From Callipepla californica brunnescens (Eukaryota > Chordata > Aves > Galliformes > Odontophoridae): a DNA stretch of 64,000 bases. Positions 24,301 to 34,535 of this stretch are shown one piece after another (position 1 is the stretch's first letter; each line of letters opens with the position of its first letter). Both the position numbers and the translations under genes were made by a program. Location of the stretch: positions 16,660,273 through 16,724,272 of the forward strand of contig JALIRH010000007.1 in NCBI GenBank assembly GCA_023055505.1, written 5' to 3'. Under the pieces are notes generated by a model. It did not search any database, was not told where the DNA came from, and saw only the letters and a program-made list of their open reading frames with translations.

Positions 24301-25011
24301 AGCATTCTAATTGCTTTGTGCATGTAGACATCTGCTTCTGATGAAAAGCACATTCTCTAATAGACTGAGGAGGGAGGTGTGGTTTTTCCTCCTGTTTTCT
24401 GACAGAAAAACAGCTCTCATTTCACATTTGCACAGTGTTGCTGTGGTGAAGTTCTGTCAGGTGCCTTGTCCTGCGTAATTCAGAGTACTTCCAGACTGCA
24501 ATGTTTTGCCATGTAAAGATGGTTGAAGAAATGAAAAAGTAGCTCAGAAAAAGTGAAAAATCCATCCTTCTTTAAATGAATCATTTTGTGATATTTCAAA
24601 AATTGTTTAAGACCATTATCAAGAATATTTCCAAAATGTAACAAAGGGATATTTTTTAAAGCAGAGATAAATGAAAAATTCATATTTTCAATATTAGGTA
24701 GTTATTTAAAAGTTCAGACATTTAACATAAAATCTTTTAAAAAAATAATTTAAAATCAACTGTCTAGAAAAGTAAAAACCAACCAACTCAAAAACAAGCA
24801 AGCAAATAAAACACACTTTTGATTGAGTCAAGCTTGTAAAATCTCTTAAATTGTCATTAAGTTTAAGCAGGAGTAAGGCACTTGACAAAATATGTATTTG
24901 ATTCAGGTTTTAGTAAATCTGAATCTAAATAACCAGTATTAAAGTGGAACCTTCAAGTGATTGAAAACTAAAGGCAAAATGCTGATGCAATTACTTGAAA
25001 GGTGGTTATGG
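21375..25011. other. Non-coding interval with a G+C-richer patch
   Basis: At about 21450-22180 the composition is less AT-rich and long frames overlap on both strands, including the longest one in the window (164 codons, 21451-21945 +). None shows a recognisable domain or splice structure, so no gene is called; this may be an unrecognised repeat or a non-coding exon. The rest is AT-rich, with a 19-bp tandem duplication at 23151-23188. Confidence 0.45.
23151..23188 (+). repeat. 19-bp exact tandem duplication
   Basis: The unit TGTGAAGACAATCAGAATC occurs twice head to tail without mismatch, which suggests a recent duplication or slippage event. Confidence 0.95.
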
Positions 25012-25299
25012 TGAGGTAGGAGCCGGCCTCTTCTCCCATGTAACAGTGATAGAACAAGAGGTAATGGCCTCAAGTTGCACTACAGGAGGTTCATAGACAC
25101 TAGGAAGTATTTCTTCTTAGAAAAAATGATGATGCATTGAACAGGCTGCTGAGGAAGTGTCACCACCTCTGGACTTGTCCAAGAAGTACAGATCTGGCAC
25201 TGAGGGATACGGTTGGTGACCAAGGTGGGAATGGTTGAACTAGATGTTCTCAGAGGTCTTTTCCAACCTTAATGATTCTATGATTTCAAAGTTCTATGA
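25012..25299 (+). mobile_element. CR1 LINE 3'-end fragment
   Basis: This is about 290 bp of CR1 3' UTR on the + strand. It contains CCTCTTCTCCCATGTAAC, GATAGAACAAGAGGTAATGG, CTCAAGTTGCACTACAGG, the block around GAACTAGATGTTCTCAGAGG, and the tail TTCCAACCTTAATGATTCTATGA. It is 5'-truncated and non-coding. Confidence 0.95.
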
Positions 25300-25738
25300 A
25301 TTTTTCCAAGTTCTTCCTTTTTAATAATTTTATATCCCATGTTTATCAATGTATTTCTTGTTTTGTTTCTTTTGTTTTTCCTGTAAAGTCTGTCAGAGCA
25401 AAACTTGTACATTACAAACCATATTTATGATACAGCGTATAGAGACAGTGCAACAAGACTGTCTTTGTGATAAGTAATGATCAAGGAGCAAAACTGAATG
25501 ATGGATATCTCAGATTTTTTGAAAAAATGTACCAGCACACAATAGGAAATAGAGCAGGTAGAATTTAATTTTCTATTTGTTTGTTTTTTGACGGAGAGAG
25601 CCTGGTTCCTATCAGATCCCTGATGAGTTTGATGAATCTTATCAAATTGTGTATCTGTAATTTTCCAGAGATCTTAATTTTCTTTATGCTGCAGATAATC
25701 CTTGTGGCTTTGATTCAGTGCAATTGAGTAACATCCTT

Positions 25739-25790
25739 CCCTGAGCAACCAAGAGTCAAGAATTCCCTGAGTAGCCAAGAGACAAGAATT
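25739..25790 (+). repeat. 26-bp imperfect tandem duplication
   Basis: Two adjacent 26-bp units share CCCTGAG, CCAAGAG and CAAGAATT and differ at three positions. Confidence 0.85.
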
Positions 25791-26559
25791 ATTTCCAAAC
25801 TTGTGTATCTCTCAATGGGACCTGGATAACCACCTTTTGTTCAGTGATTTTCTCCATAGGATACTTACTCTGTGAGAAAAAAACTGAGAAGAGAAGGTTT
25901 TGAATTAAGTTACTTTAAGTCTTAAGATTGGAAAGGTCTCGTAAGATTTGTATATGAAGATGGCCTTTACTCTTTTTTCTCTGATGACATTCAATTAAAG
26001 AAACATGCCATGTAGGCTCCAAACTATTGGAATAGATGGTGAGTTGTAGTAACAAAGGGTATATAAATAAAACATACAGTTCAGGATCTGTACTCTACTG
26101 TACTACAGAGTCTATCCAGAGCAATCATTACTCAATGAAAGAATTGCTATTTCAGTTTTTTACTATCCACTGAAGTGTACTTTTGAGAGTATTCATCGAC
26201 AATATGCTGCCAAAAACACTATTTGGCAGCTAGTAACAAAGTGATTGTGATTCTAAAAAGGTACAGTGACTTTCCAAGGGAGTTCATCCTACTATATTAG
26301 TGAATTCTTCATTGCAGCAATTTCCAGCTGAAAATACCACTAATTATTGTCTCTGGTACAGAGTGAATAGCTTTCAAATAATGTACATAACATTTTCCTC
26401 TACATCAAGTGAATATTGGCTAGTTCTAGTATATTTAAATAATGTATTTCAGAAAGATGATTATTTTACTGTAAAAAAAAAGGCTTCTAATATGAGTAGG
26501 TATTCTTGCAAAAGAGTTATAGACATAAATCCTGTTACAAAACTAAATTCCAGATTATA

Positions 26560-26700
26560 AATGTTAATAATATTTTGCATTTGTATAATGTTACATACAG
26601 CTGTTCTGAAAGTGACTTACAGATACAGAGTACTCATCATTCTTATTAGTAGTCCTGTTCCACAGGTAGGGAAATGATATACAGTATTGATTATGCCAGC
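26560..26700 (-). mobile_element. Possible ancient MIR/L2-like fragment
   Basis: The + strand resembles the reverse complement of the 3' half of MIR (around CTTACAGATACAGAGTACTC and then CACAGGTAGGGAAATGATA). The match is diverged and could be another ancient amniote retroposon or chance. Low confidence. Confidence 0.28.
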
Positions 26701-27969
26701 ACTGTCAAATCCCTATGCCTAATTTTATCAGACTAAGCACTCATGCATACAATTCTAAATCAGTGGGCCTGATTCCCAGGGAGGCTGAGAGAATTCACTC
26801 CTTCTTGAATTTCCTGCTTAATACATAGATTATGTTGAAATATCCAGACTTTAAAATGTTGATCTAATTGGCTTGAGCACCAGAAGAATTTAGTGACAGA
26901 GCTATAAGTAGCCTTATTGTGACGCCTGTGTTTGCCTCTGAATACTAGAAAACGTTACTTATTTCTCTATTGCAAAATATAATATTTATTTTCTTCCCTC
27001 CAGTTTGTAAAAGCCTGTATTTTACACACCTGTACATATTCACATGAAAGCACTGTCTTTTGCAATCGACAGTAATACATTTACCTCCAATTTCTACCAG
27101 TTACATTGACAGAAATTTTCTGAACATTCAGTAGCTTCATATATTGGGTAAATTAATACCAAGGAATGAATGTTTTTGCCAAGATGATAATGACACATGG
27201 TTTGTCCTTGTGCACTGGGGTACTACAGCACAACTGAACAATGCTTCATCCTGGGCCCTTCATGGAGCTTGTGGTAATCCAGCAACAATATAGGATGACA
27301 CCAAGTTTGGACTACTCTAGACACTGCTCTACACTGCATTTGGAATTTTTATTCTGGATTTAGAGATGCTGAATATCTCCCAGATCTAGAGGATGTTTGG
27401 GCAGAGATCTTTCTTTCTGCAGTTGTGCTGGCAAGTTTTAGTCAGAACTAATTTCTGTTAATTAACAAAAACCTTCCAGAGGTTCATATGAAAAGCCAGA
27501 AAATCCTTTCTGTTTCACTCACTACTTGAAAGCTTCATGTCATGAAATACCTTCAACTTTCCTTTTTTATTTTTTAAATTTCTATCTCAATTTGAGAAAC
27601 AAACTTTAACATTATAGCATTTTCAGAAGAACCATCAACTGTTCTCCATTCTAATTTATGAACAATTTTTTTACATATCTGATGGCTTCATATGAGTGAA
27701 GGAGTAAATTCTGACTCAGAACATTTCAGCTGGCCTGGAAGGTCCTGAGAATCCACATAACTTGTTCCTGCCCTGAGCACCTGTTGTACATTGAGATGAA
27801 TGCAAAATTCAATTAGATTTGAAGGGCTCAGCTGGCCATTATTTTAGAACAGTATCAAAGGTATTGAGATCAGCATATCCTATTTTTTTCATTGGCTTCT
27901 GGAAAAGCAACCATCAAGAATACAAAAATGTCATTCTGGCACTCATATGTCACTGAGAGAAAAAGGACA

Positions 27970-28344
27970 CTTGTGGTTTAACCCAGCAGGTGATTCCATG
28001 AATAGGACTGCCTTTGCTTGAGGCAGAAAAAAAACAGACTGTCTCACCCAACACATTCTTTGTGCACCACTGGGACATTACTCCCTCCTATAGTACACAG
28101 GAGATTTGTCTGGGTAGGACCAGCTTCACTGGCAGATCCCCAAGTGTTGACTAACCAGGTGGCTTTTGCTAAATGTGTGTCTCAGTGTTTGAATGTCCCA
28201 GCATCCATTACTCTCAATGTAGCCTTTAGCAGTCTATATTATTCAGTTCTTCCAGAGGCTGGTGCATGATAGGGGATGCGATACACTCACTCAGTGCCAT
28301 GTTCTTTGGCCCAGATGTTTACGATGCTTTTTTCAGAAATTTAT
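27970..28344 (-). pseudogene. ERV integrase C-terminal remnant
   Basis: The minus strand resembles the late core and C-terminal part of ERV-L-like integrase: a WAKEHG word near 28300, a block near 28260, and a C-terminal region with conserved Gly/Pro positions continuing to about 27975. The zinc-binding N-terminus and the first part of the DDE core are absent. The join to RT at about 28345 looks like a deletion junction. No env or polypurine tract plus LTR follows. Confidence 0.6.
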
Positions 28345-29053
28345 AGCGTGTTTTTTGTTAGCTAGTGGAGATATAGTAGTTATGTTATTGATCTGACGAT
28401 GTCTGTCTTGCCATTTTATTCTTAAGAACTGTATTTCCTGTGCAGGTACCTTGACCTTACTTTGGTTTATGGCAAAGCAGCTTTTAAAAGGACTTGAATT
28501 ATTTTCTTCCCTTTCTCAAAAACTTCTGCTGCCGATTTGTCCCATCTGATGGTGCCACCAATGTGTTGCAGGTCTTCAAGAGGTTCCCTCAGTTCCAGTG
28601 CAGTCTGGATCAGCCCATGACAAAATGTAGGGCTGTCTTTCCTCTCCTGGGGAAGTTGATTCCAGGTGTATTGGACAGCCCTCCAAGTAAAAACAAACTG
28701 TGAGCTGCCTTTTGCTGCTAAAGAGATCAAGAAAAACTCATCAGTGATGTCAGCTGTGGCATACCACTTGTCTGCCTTGAAGTTCTAGAATGTCTGGCAC
28801 AGGATTGCTTAGCGGTGGTGTGACTTCATTCAGGCCATAGTCTACTGGTAGCCTCCACTCTCCACTAGACTTTTGTGCTGGATATATGGGACTTGTTGAA
28901 GGCTAAGTGAGTCTTGCTGATTACTCCTTGGTTCTCCAGTTGGACAATCAGTTTATGAATGGGAATTAGAGAGTCCCATTTGGTGTGATATTGCTTTGGG
29001 TGCACTGTTGTAGTAGTCATAGACACCTGCTCTTCTACTCTTAGCAGCCCCAC
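28345..29053 (-). pseudogene. ERV reverse transcriptase remnant
   Basis: The minus strand carries an RT N-terminal piece at 29053-28865 (KWDSLIPIHKLIVQLENQGV) and a fingers/palm piece at 28730-28467 (QFVFTWRAVQYTWNQLPQ, then PTFCHGLIQTALE). Homology continues with further breaks to about 28350. Where the YxDD catalytic box should lie, at residues 56-59 of the second piece (28554-28565), the sequence reads H-I-G-G, so both metal-binding aspartates are gone. Frameshifts and stops separate the pieces. The 3' edge joins integrase sequence directly, which implies a deletion of the connection and RNase H domains. Confidence 0.8.
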
Positions 29054-29089
29054 AACAGGAAAGTCGTCTGAGAGACCAGGTAAAGTCCT

Positions 29090-29427
29090 CCATTTCCAAA
29101 GCAGCTATACCTAAATCCTGCCAGTACCTTTGTGGTACCATGAAGTACCCTGTCCTGAGATAATCTATAACAAGGTGGCATGGAGCCTCTGGGCCAGTCA
29201 CAATGGGGTGCTTGCCACTAACTTCTGGTTTGGTTTACTTCGGCCTCTAATACAGTTAGCTCTTGGAATTCCCCTGTCACCTCAAAAATACAGATGGCTT
29301 TTGACCCTTTATAACCTGATGGCGTTAGAGTACATTGTGCACCAGTGTCCACTGGAGCCTCAAATTCGTGTTTTTGATGCACCAGGCCATTCAATGTCCA
29401 AAAAACCTGATTGTCCCTTTCTTTCAC
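29090..29427 (-). pseudogene. ERV aspartic protease remnant
   Basis: The minus-strand frame 29427-29218 contains the retroviral aspartic protease signature DTGAQCTL, with the catalytic Asp at residue 27 of the open piece. The protease C-terminal part continues in another frame at about 29201-29090 (CHLVIDYLRTGYF, then GIAALEMED). The two halves are separated by a frameshift, so the enzyme is not made. It lies between gag and reverse transcriptase, as expected. Confidence 0.75.
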
Positions 29428-29449
29428 CTGCCTGGAGGCAGGGCTCTTC

Positions 29450-31000
29450 TAGTTCTGATTATTGGATTCATTACTCATTTCTTGTGTATGAGAACGAGAA
29501 GACTCATTGTCAAGCATAGAGATAAGATTGGACAGTCTTCTCTGTTTGGAGAACTGCCTGCTGGAAACTGGAGCAGATGTTCTCCTGGAAAGATTCTCTC
29601 TTGTGGTTGTTTTACCTTGCAAGTCAAATACCTGTGCCAGTAGTTTTGAGGTAGATTTTTCATCCCACTTCCCCATATCCTCTCCATAGTTATACATCTA
29701 GAACCACAGAAAGGTACGTGATATCCACTATATCCTCTCTTGATCAGAGTAATGCTTACTTATAATAGCTGAGATATTGATTTGCACAGGTGGGGAGCTT
29801 GGAATGTCATCTATGAATTATTGGAATTTCTGGGACAGTTTCTCCACAGCTGAGACACAGTTCTGCAGGGAGGAAGAGAGACTATCTTCATACTGCTGAA
29901 GTAGACTAATCACTTCATCCACTGCTGGTCTTTCACAGTCTTTCCAGTTAATTCCTGCCAGAGTGATGGCGTATGACAATGTATTCTGTACAACTCTCCA
30001 CCACATCAGCCATGTATATATTTTGTCATCTGGATCTTAGGAGCTGGTATTGTCATTCAAGTTAATACTACACATCATCTTTACCACTGCTAGTTCCCTC
30101 AAGTACTGGATACCTTTCTCTATGGTATTCTGTCTGCCTGGATTAAATGTCAGGTCATTTTTGAAGGGATATAATTACATCACAGCTGACAGTACTTGTC
30201 TCCACAGAGTGAAAGACTGTGTCCCTCTTCCACCTGCTTTGCCAATACCACTTTCCTTACAAGGAGATCTCAGCTCCTTCATTTAACTGCCTGCTAAGGC
30301 CAGGCTACTGGTCCCACCATCCCAGCACAGGAGCAGCCAGGTGACAAGGTGCTCATCTGAACAACAGCCATAATCCTTTCACAGATCTTCTACAAACTTA
30401 TAAGCTTCTCTCTTTGTTAAGCAGTCTGACTTTTGCAGGCATTTTTTCATCTTGCTTATAGGACTGACTACTACCAATATTGGTTGGTTCTATGGTTGAA
30501 CTCTGGGGCTTGTGACACAGATTGGATTGATCACAAGGCTGGATGCAAGGGTCACGGCACCTGCAGGACCTGTGGCAGGAGTTGGAGCAGCCACAGTCCT
30601 CTACCTCTTGGCATGGTTCACCTGCCCCAGGAGGACTATTTTCTTTCTCTTGTTGCAATACTTGGAGCAGCCACAGGATCCATAGCAAGGGTTGGAGCAA
30701 CTGTAGGACTTGTTGCAGGAATTGGAGGTGCCACAGGGTCTATAACAGGAGCTGGAGGGTCTGTAGCGTTGTCATCAGATCCAGAGGTATTCTTTTCCCC
30801 TTGTGGATGCTGAATAGTGCTGAATGAAGCTCAGTAGGCATAGGCTAAGCCCCAGCACCCTGCAGTGATTTGTCCTCTCTAGGGTTGTCAGGGCAATAGT
30901 AGATCTTTTCCAAATATTCTACTATTCTTCACTGGAGGTGAAGTTCCAAATCACTGGGGATGCCTACCATTCTAGGCAGCTGCCTATACCATCCCACAGA
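29450..31000 (-). pseudogene. ERV gag remnant
   Basis: Reading the minus strand downward: the interval near 30.8-31.0 kb looks like a matrix-proximal region; 30.43-30.80 kb is a low-complexity Pro/Ala/Thr/Val-coding stretch with imperfect tandem units; 29818-30006 is a capsid-end-like piece (GINWKDCERPAVDEVISLL, then a helix ending VEKLSQKF); and 29449-29697 is a following linker/nucleocapsid-proximal piece. No intact CCHC zinc knuckle was seen. The fragments lie in different frames with stops between them, so no Gag polyprotein can be made. The assignment rests on order and resemblance to avian ERV Gag. Confidence 0.65.
30433..30813 (+). repeat. Imperfect tandem repeats inside ERV gag
   Basis: The + strand shows repeated words built on GGAGCA, GCCACAGG and GTTGGAGCAAC / ATTGGAGGTGCC. 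Read antisense they specify Pro/Ala/Val/Thr-rich peptide; read on the + strand they leave a 126-codon Gly/Ala/Val frame, which is a shadow. This is probably the repeat-bearing linker of gag. Confidence 0.6.
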
Positions 31001-31050
31001 CTCTGCCACTCAGAACTATCCTGCCTTGGTGCAGAATTCTGGGCATTATT

Positions 31051-32565
31051 CCTATATAATTGTTAAGTCTTATACATAACCTGGAACACAGTAATTACAC
31101 ATAGCAATAGAAGCACACTGGTTTGAAAATCCCAAGGATATTAAAATTCTCAAAGGTTATTGTAACTAGTCTAGGGAATGAAGGAGAAGTAAAAGAGAAA
31201 GTGACGCTGAGGGACTGCTGGAAGATAACCTTCCCTGGTTATGTATAAGGTTATGTAGGAAATGTTTAGATGTTTAGATGTTTCACGGTCCTCAAAATAA
31301 ATTAGAATTCTGAGTTGGAAAAAAATTCAGAGAGGCTTTGTGTGGTACAGATGCAAATAAAATGTATGATATTTAGAACACAAGTAGGTGCAATATTAAG
31401 CCTAATTCCTAAAGACTACTGAAGGAAGTAGCAGGAATAGGAAAGATTAGGGATTTAACAGTTGACAGTTGAGAATGGAATGGAATGGCTGCAGCTGTAA
31501 AAAATTCTCTGTTTGAACCAAACCAACAGACTAACTCAGTATATTTCAGACAAACAGAAAAGAAAATAAGAAAAGAAAGCATTACTCTAGGTAAAATAGG
31601 AGGAAGAAAATCAGCTACAAAGGTTGAAAACACTTCAAGGAAATTAAAGTATTCATCAGACAAATTTTGATAGAAAGAAATGGCTGTTACACATGACAGT
31701 TTGATTTGTACCATATGTAATCTGTAAATTACTTTTTTCCTTTCTGTTCTACACATCCTGGAAAACAGCTATTGAATTCAACTCTGCTAGAAAGATGGGC
31801 CAAGTTGAAATAGAGGTGGGGTTGGTGGCTGCTGTTCATTTCAAACATGTTAATAGTCACAACTTTAAAAAAATTAATCTATTCTCCAAAATTCTGGCTG
31901 CACATATGATTTCTGCCAGTCAGAAACCACGCTGACTGAAGAAGCTTGACTGCCTGTTTTCTTTCTGGAGCTTTTAGAAATTGTGTAAATAGGAAGAGCC
32001 CAGAAACATTCATAAAAGGCAGGGAATTCAGCGTGGAGCCAGAGAAGTACCTGCCATGTGATGTTTAAATGGAGAAAAAGCTTTGCAGATAAACGTCCGG
32101 CTAGGAAAGTGCCTTAGAGAAATCAGAGAGGAGCCATATATATTGCTGTTTTATGTCTACTTCATACAGGAAAATGAGAGCTTGTGTATATTTTCTGAAC
32201 ATTAAAAAAAAAGAAAAAAGAAGAAACAAAATATTGTCTTCTTTGTTTTTTCTTTCTAGCTGGTGAAGCCTTCAGCACGTACATACTGGCAAACTACTGA
32301 ATGCAGAAGAAACATCAATAACCATAACTAGTAGTAAAATGTTTCATTATAAACAAAGAATCCATGATGCAAGGGGCATTTGGGAATGAAATTCTAAATC
32401 AAGTATTCATTGACTTTGTTAAAACTCGCCCTTGGAATAATACACTGATCTTTGATAATGAGTGCTTAATCTGTCATTCTACTTAACTAACCTAAAATAT
32501 GCAAATCTTTCAGATCTAGATTTATTCACAGTTAGGTATAATGAAAAAGAAATAGTTTAGGCACT
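31051..32565. other. AT-rich non-coding interval
   Basis: No gene is supported. Two overlapping frames at 31409-31756 (-) and 31485-31670 (+) have no splice context or motif. A short triplication of ATGTTTAG lies near 31261-31282. No LTR ending was recognised beside the provirus. Confidence 0.45.
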
Positions 32566-32860
32566 GACTGGCTGCTATCAGGTCTCACTGGAGCCTTCTC
32601 CAGGTGAACAGCTTCAGCTCTCTCAGCCTGTCCTCACAGGAGAGGTGTTCTAATCCTTGGGTCATTTTTGTGGCCCTTCTCTGGACACCCTTCAAGAAGT
32701 CCATGTCCTTCCTGTTCTGAAGACAGTACTTCAGCTGAGGTCTCACAGGTGCAAAGTAGAGGGGCAGGATCACCTCCCTTGACCTGCTGGCCTTGTTTCT
32801 TTTGATGCAGCTCAGTATACCTTTGGCTTTCTGGGCTGCAAGAGCACATTGTTCATTAAA
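32566..32860 (-). mobile_element. CR1 LINE fragment, ORF2 C-terminus
   Basis: The minus strand encodes a diverged copy of the C-terminal end of the CR1 ORF2 reverse transcriptase protein: an APVRPQLKYC word, then KDMDFLKGVQRRATKMTQG, then LEHLSCEDRLRELKLF. Upstream in the element (higher coordinates), the TTGCAGCCCAGAAAGCCAAAGG word in another frame is also typical CR1. The frame is broken, so it is a dead fragment, truncated before the 3' UTR tail. It acts only as repeat sequence. Confidence 0.93.
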
Positions 32861-34324
32861 CAGGAAGAGCAGAGGACGTAGTCCCTACAATGGCAAGGAA
32901 ACAATGTAACACACGATATAAAGAGCTGCTTCAGACATTCCCATTTTCACATAATCAAAACCCAGAATAAAAAGATTTCAGGTGACCCTTCCACGGGTGT
33001 TTTTGGCTACAGTTTAAGTATGCTTGACCACCCTGAATTCTAGTTTTTGTGAATGCCACCAGTAAAGAGCTCACTTTTCCTGCTCAGTTTTAAGGGAATT
33101 TGTGCACTTTCTGTAAAGCTATGAATTTCATTCTGGTTGCTTAACATTTTCATGATAAAATCCTGAATGTCATGGTATGTAGCTTTTGAAAGATAGATAC
33201 CACCTTCAATGGTAACTATTCCATTTGTTGCCCGAGTAAAAACTTACATTAATTACTCAATATGCATATTTTGTGAAAGTTTTATCGAGGACAGCTGTAC
33301 AGTACAATTTATTGTGACTTCCTGACCTGTAGAAGGTCAAGTGGATATAATAAAAGAGGAGTTAAAGTTTTGGTGAGGCCTTACATACAGCCTAGGAGGT
33401 AGGGTTATTGAAAAGAAATCATAGATGTTCCTCCCAGCTATACGTCTTAGATGTTTATTATTTTTCTTTCAATTAAAATGAATTTGGGGTACATTGGGTT
33501 CTCTTCCTCAAAGATTTCAATTTTCTCTTTAATGGGAATTAGGAAGTAGTAGGAATACTGACAAAAGCAGAAATACTTTGTAGCTTTTTGCAGAATAGTT
33601 TTTTTTTTTTAATTTTATCTACATTAAACTTCTATAAAACCTAATCATTGAAGTAGACAATGAAAAACATCATGTTTATATGAAGAAACAGAACTATAAA
33701 TAACAAAAACAATAATGTGGTCATTCTATACCTCTTCAAACTGTATAGTGACTTTTTCATTCAGACATTACCCTCAAAAAGCAAATATTACATGCATATT
33801 TTATATCATTTCAGAACTTTAGCTGCAGGAAAACCAGAGTGTTAAGTGAACAGCCTTGTTAATGCACATTCAAGAATGATATAGCATGTAATTATTGATA
33901 TCACTAATGGCATCTTCATAGTTCAGTATGCTAAAGGTGTAATACTCTTAAACTATGTTCCCTCCCTATTTTTTTATAAAAGAAATCCTCCTGTACTTGA
34001 AATTTTCAGACTCAGTGTCAGCTAAAATTGAGTTTATTTTTGAAAATGTGACTAATCTCCCATACACAATAATAACAGCTTTCCTTAATTTTAATATCAT
34101 TTCTGTGAAGTAAAAATAGACCCCCTTCTACCATGTTTAGGCTCCCATCATGCATTTTGCTAATAATATTCTATGTTGGAGTCATAGTTAAATTAGTTTA
34201 TCTAATTAAAGGAAAAGTTAGTTACTTGATGTTCACAGTCAACATTTCATAGCCCTTCATCTTCCTGCCAATAATAGGCTGTGCCAGAACTGCTAGGAGA
34301 AAAGAGAAAGGGTTTTTTTTTCTG
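32861..34324. other. AT-rich non-coding interval
   Basis: Nothing recognised. Only short frames, and a T-run at about 33600-33610. Confidence 0.5.
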
Positions 34325-34535
34325 GTAAAATCACTGGATTAGGACTCAAGAGATCCAGCTTCACTGTAAAATTATCTGTATGACCTTAGGCAAGTCACTT
34401 GATAGATATATGCCCTATAGCTATATCTGTAATCTGGAAATAATACCTGCCAGGTGTGGTTGAGATGAATTTCCTTTATATTTAGAGGTTTAGAAGTACC
34501 TCACAGTGCTGAAATCTGTATGAAACAATGAATTT
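34325..34535 (+). mobile_element. MIR-like ancient SINE fragment
   Basis: In + orientation it follows the MIR layout: ATCACTGGATTAGGACTCAAGAG; then TATGACCTTAGGCAAGTCAC, the diagnostic MIR core word; then ATCTGTAATCTGGAAATAAT; then GGTTGAGATGAATT and a degenerate 3' half. MIRs are tRNA-derived SINEs that amplified early in amniote or earlier history. This copy is much diverged and inert. Confidence 0.75.

Larger units (their letters stand above)
25300..27969. other. AT-rich non-coding interval
   Basis: No gene is supported. It holds a 26-bp imperfect tandem duplication at 25739-25790 and a possible old MIR-like piece at about 26560-26700. Nothing else was recognised. Confidence 0.5.
27970..31050 (-). 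mobile_element. Decayed ERV-L-like provirus, internal region
   Basis: On the minus strand, gag, protease, reverse transcriptase and integrase remnants follow one another in retroviral order from about 31.0 kb down to 28.0 kb. The reading frame is broken many times, so only fragments remain open. RNase H and most of the integrase core are missing, no env is visible, and no matching LTR pair was recognised at either edge. The pieces resemble avian class III (ERV-L-like) elements. It is an old, replication-dead copy. Both outer boundaries are approximate. The + strand frames in this interval are antisense shadows. Confidence 0.85.

Noticed and set aside
27974..27992. GTGGTTTAACCCAGCAGG as an LTR start for the provirus
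   Set aside because: It resembles the start of an avian LTR but is oriented + while the provirus is minus, and no LTR body follows.
31409..31756. 115-codon minus frame next to the provirus, considered as env or host exon
   Set aside because: It lies upstream of gag for a minus-strand element, so env is impossible there, and it lacks splice sites or motifs.
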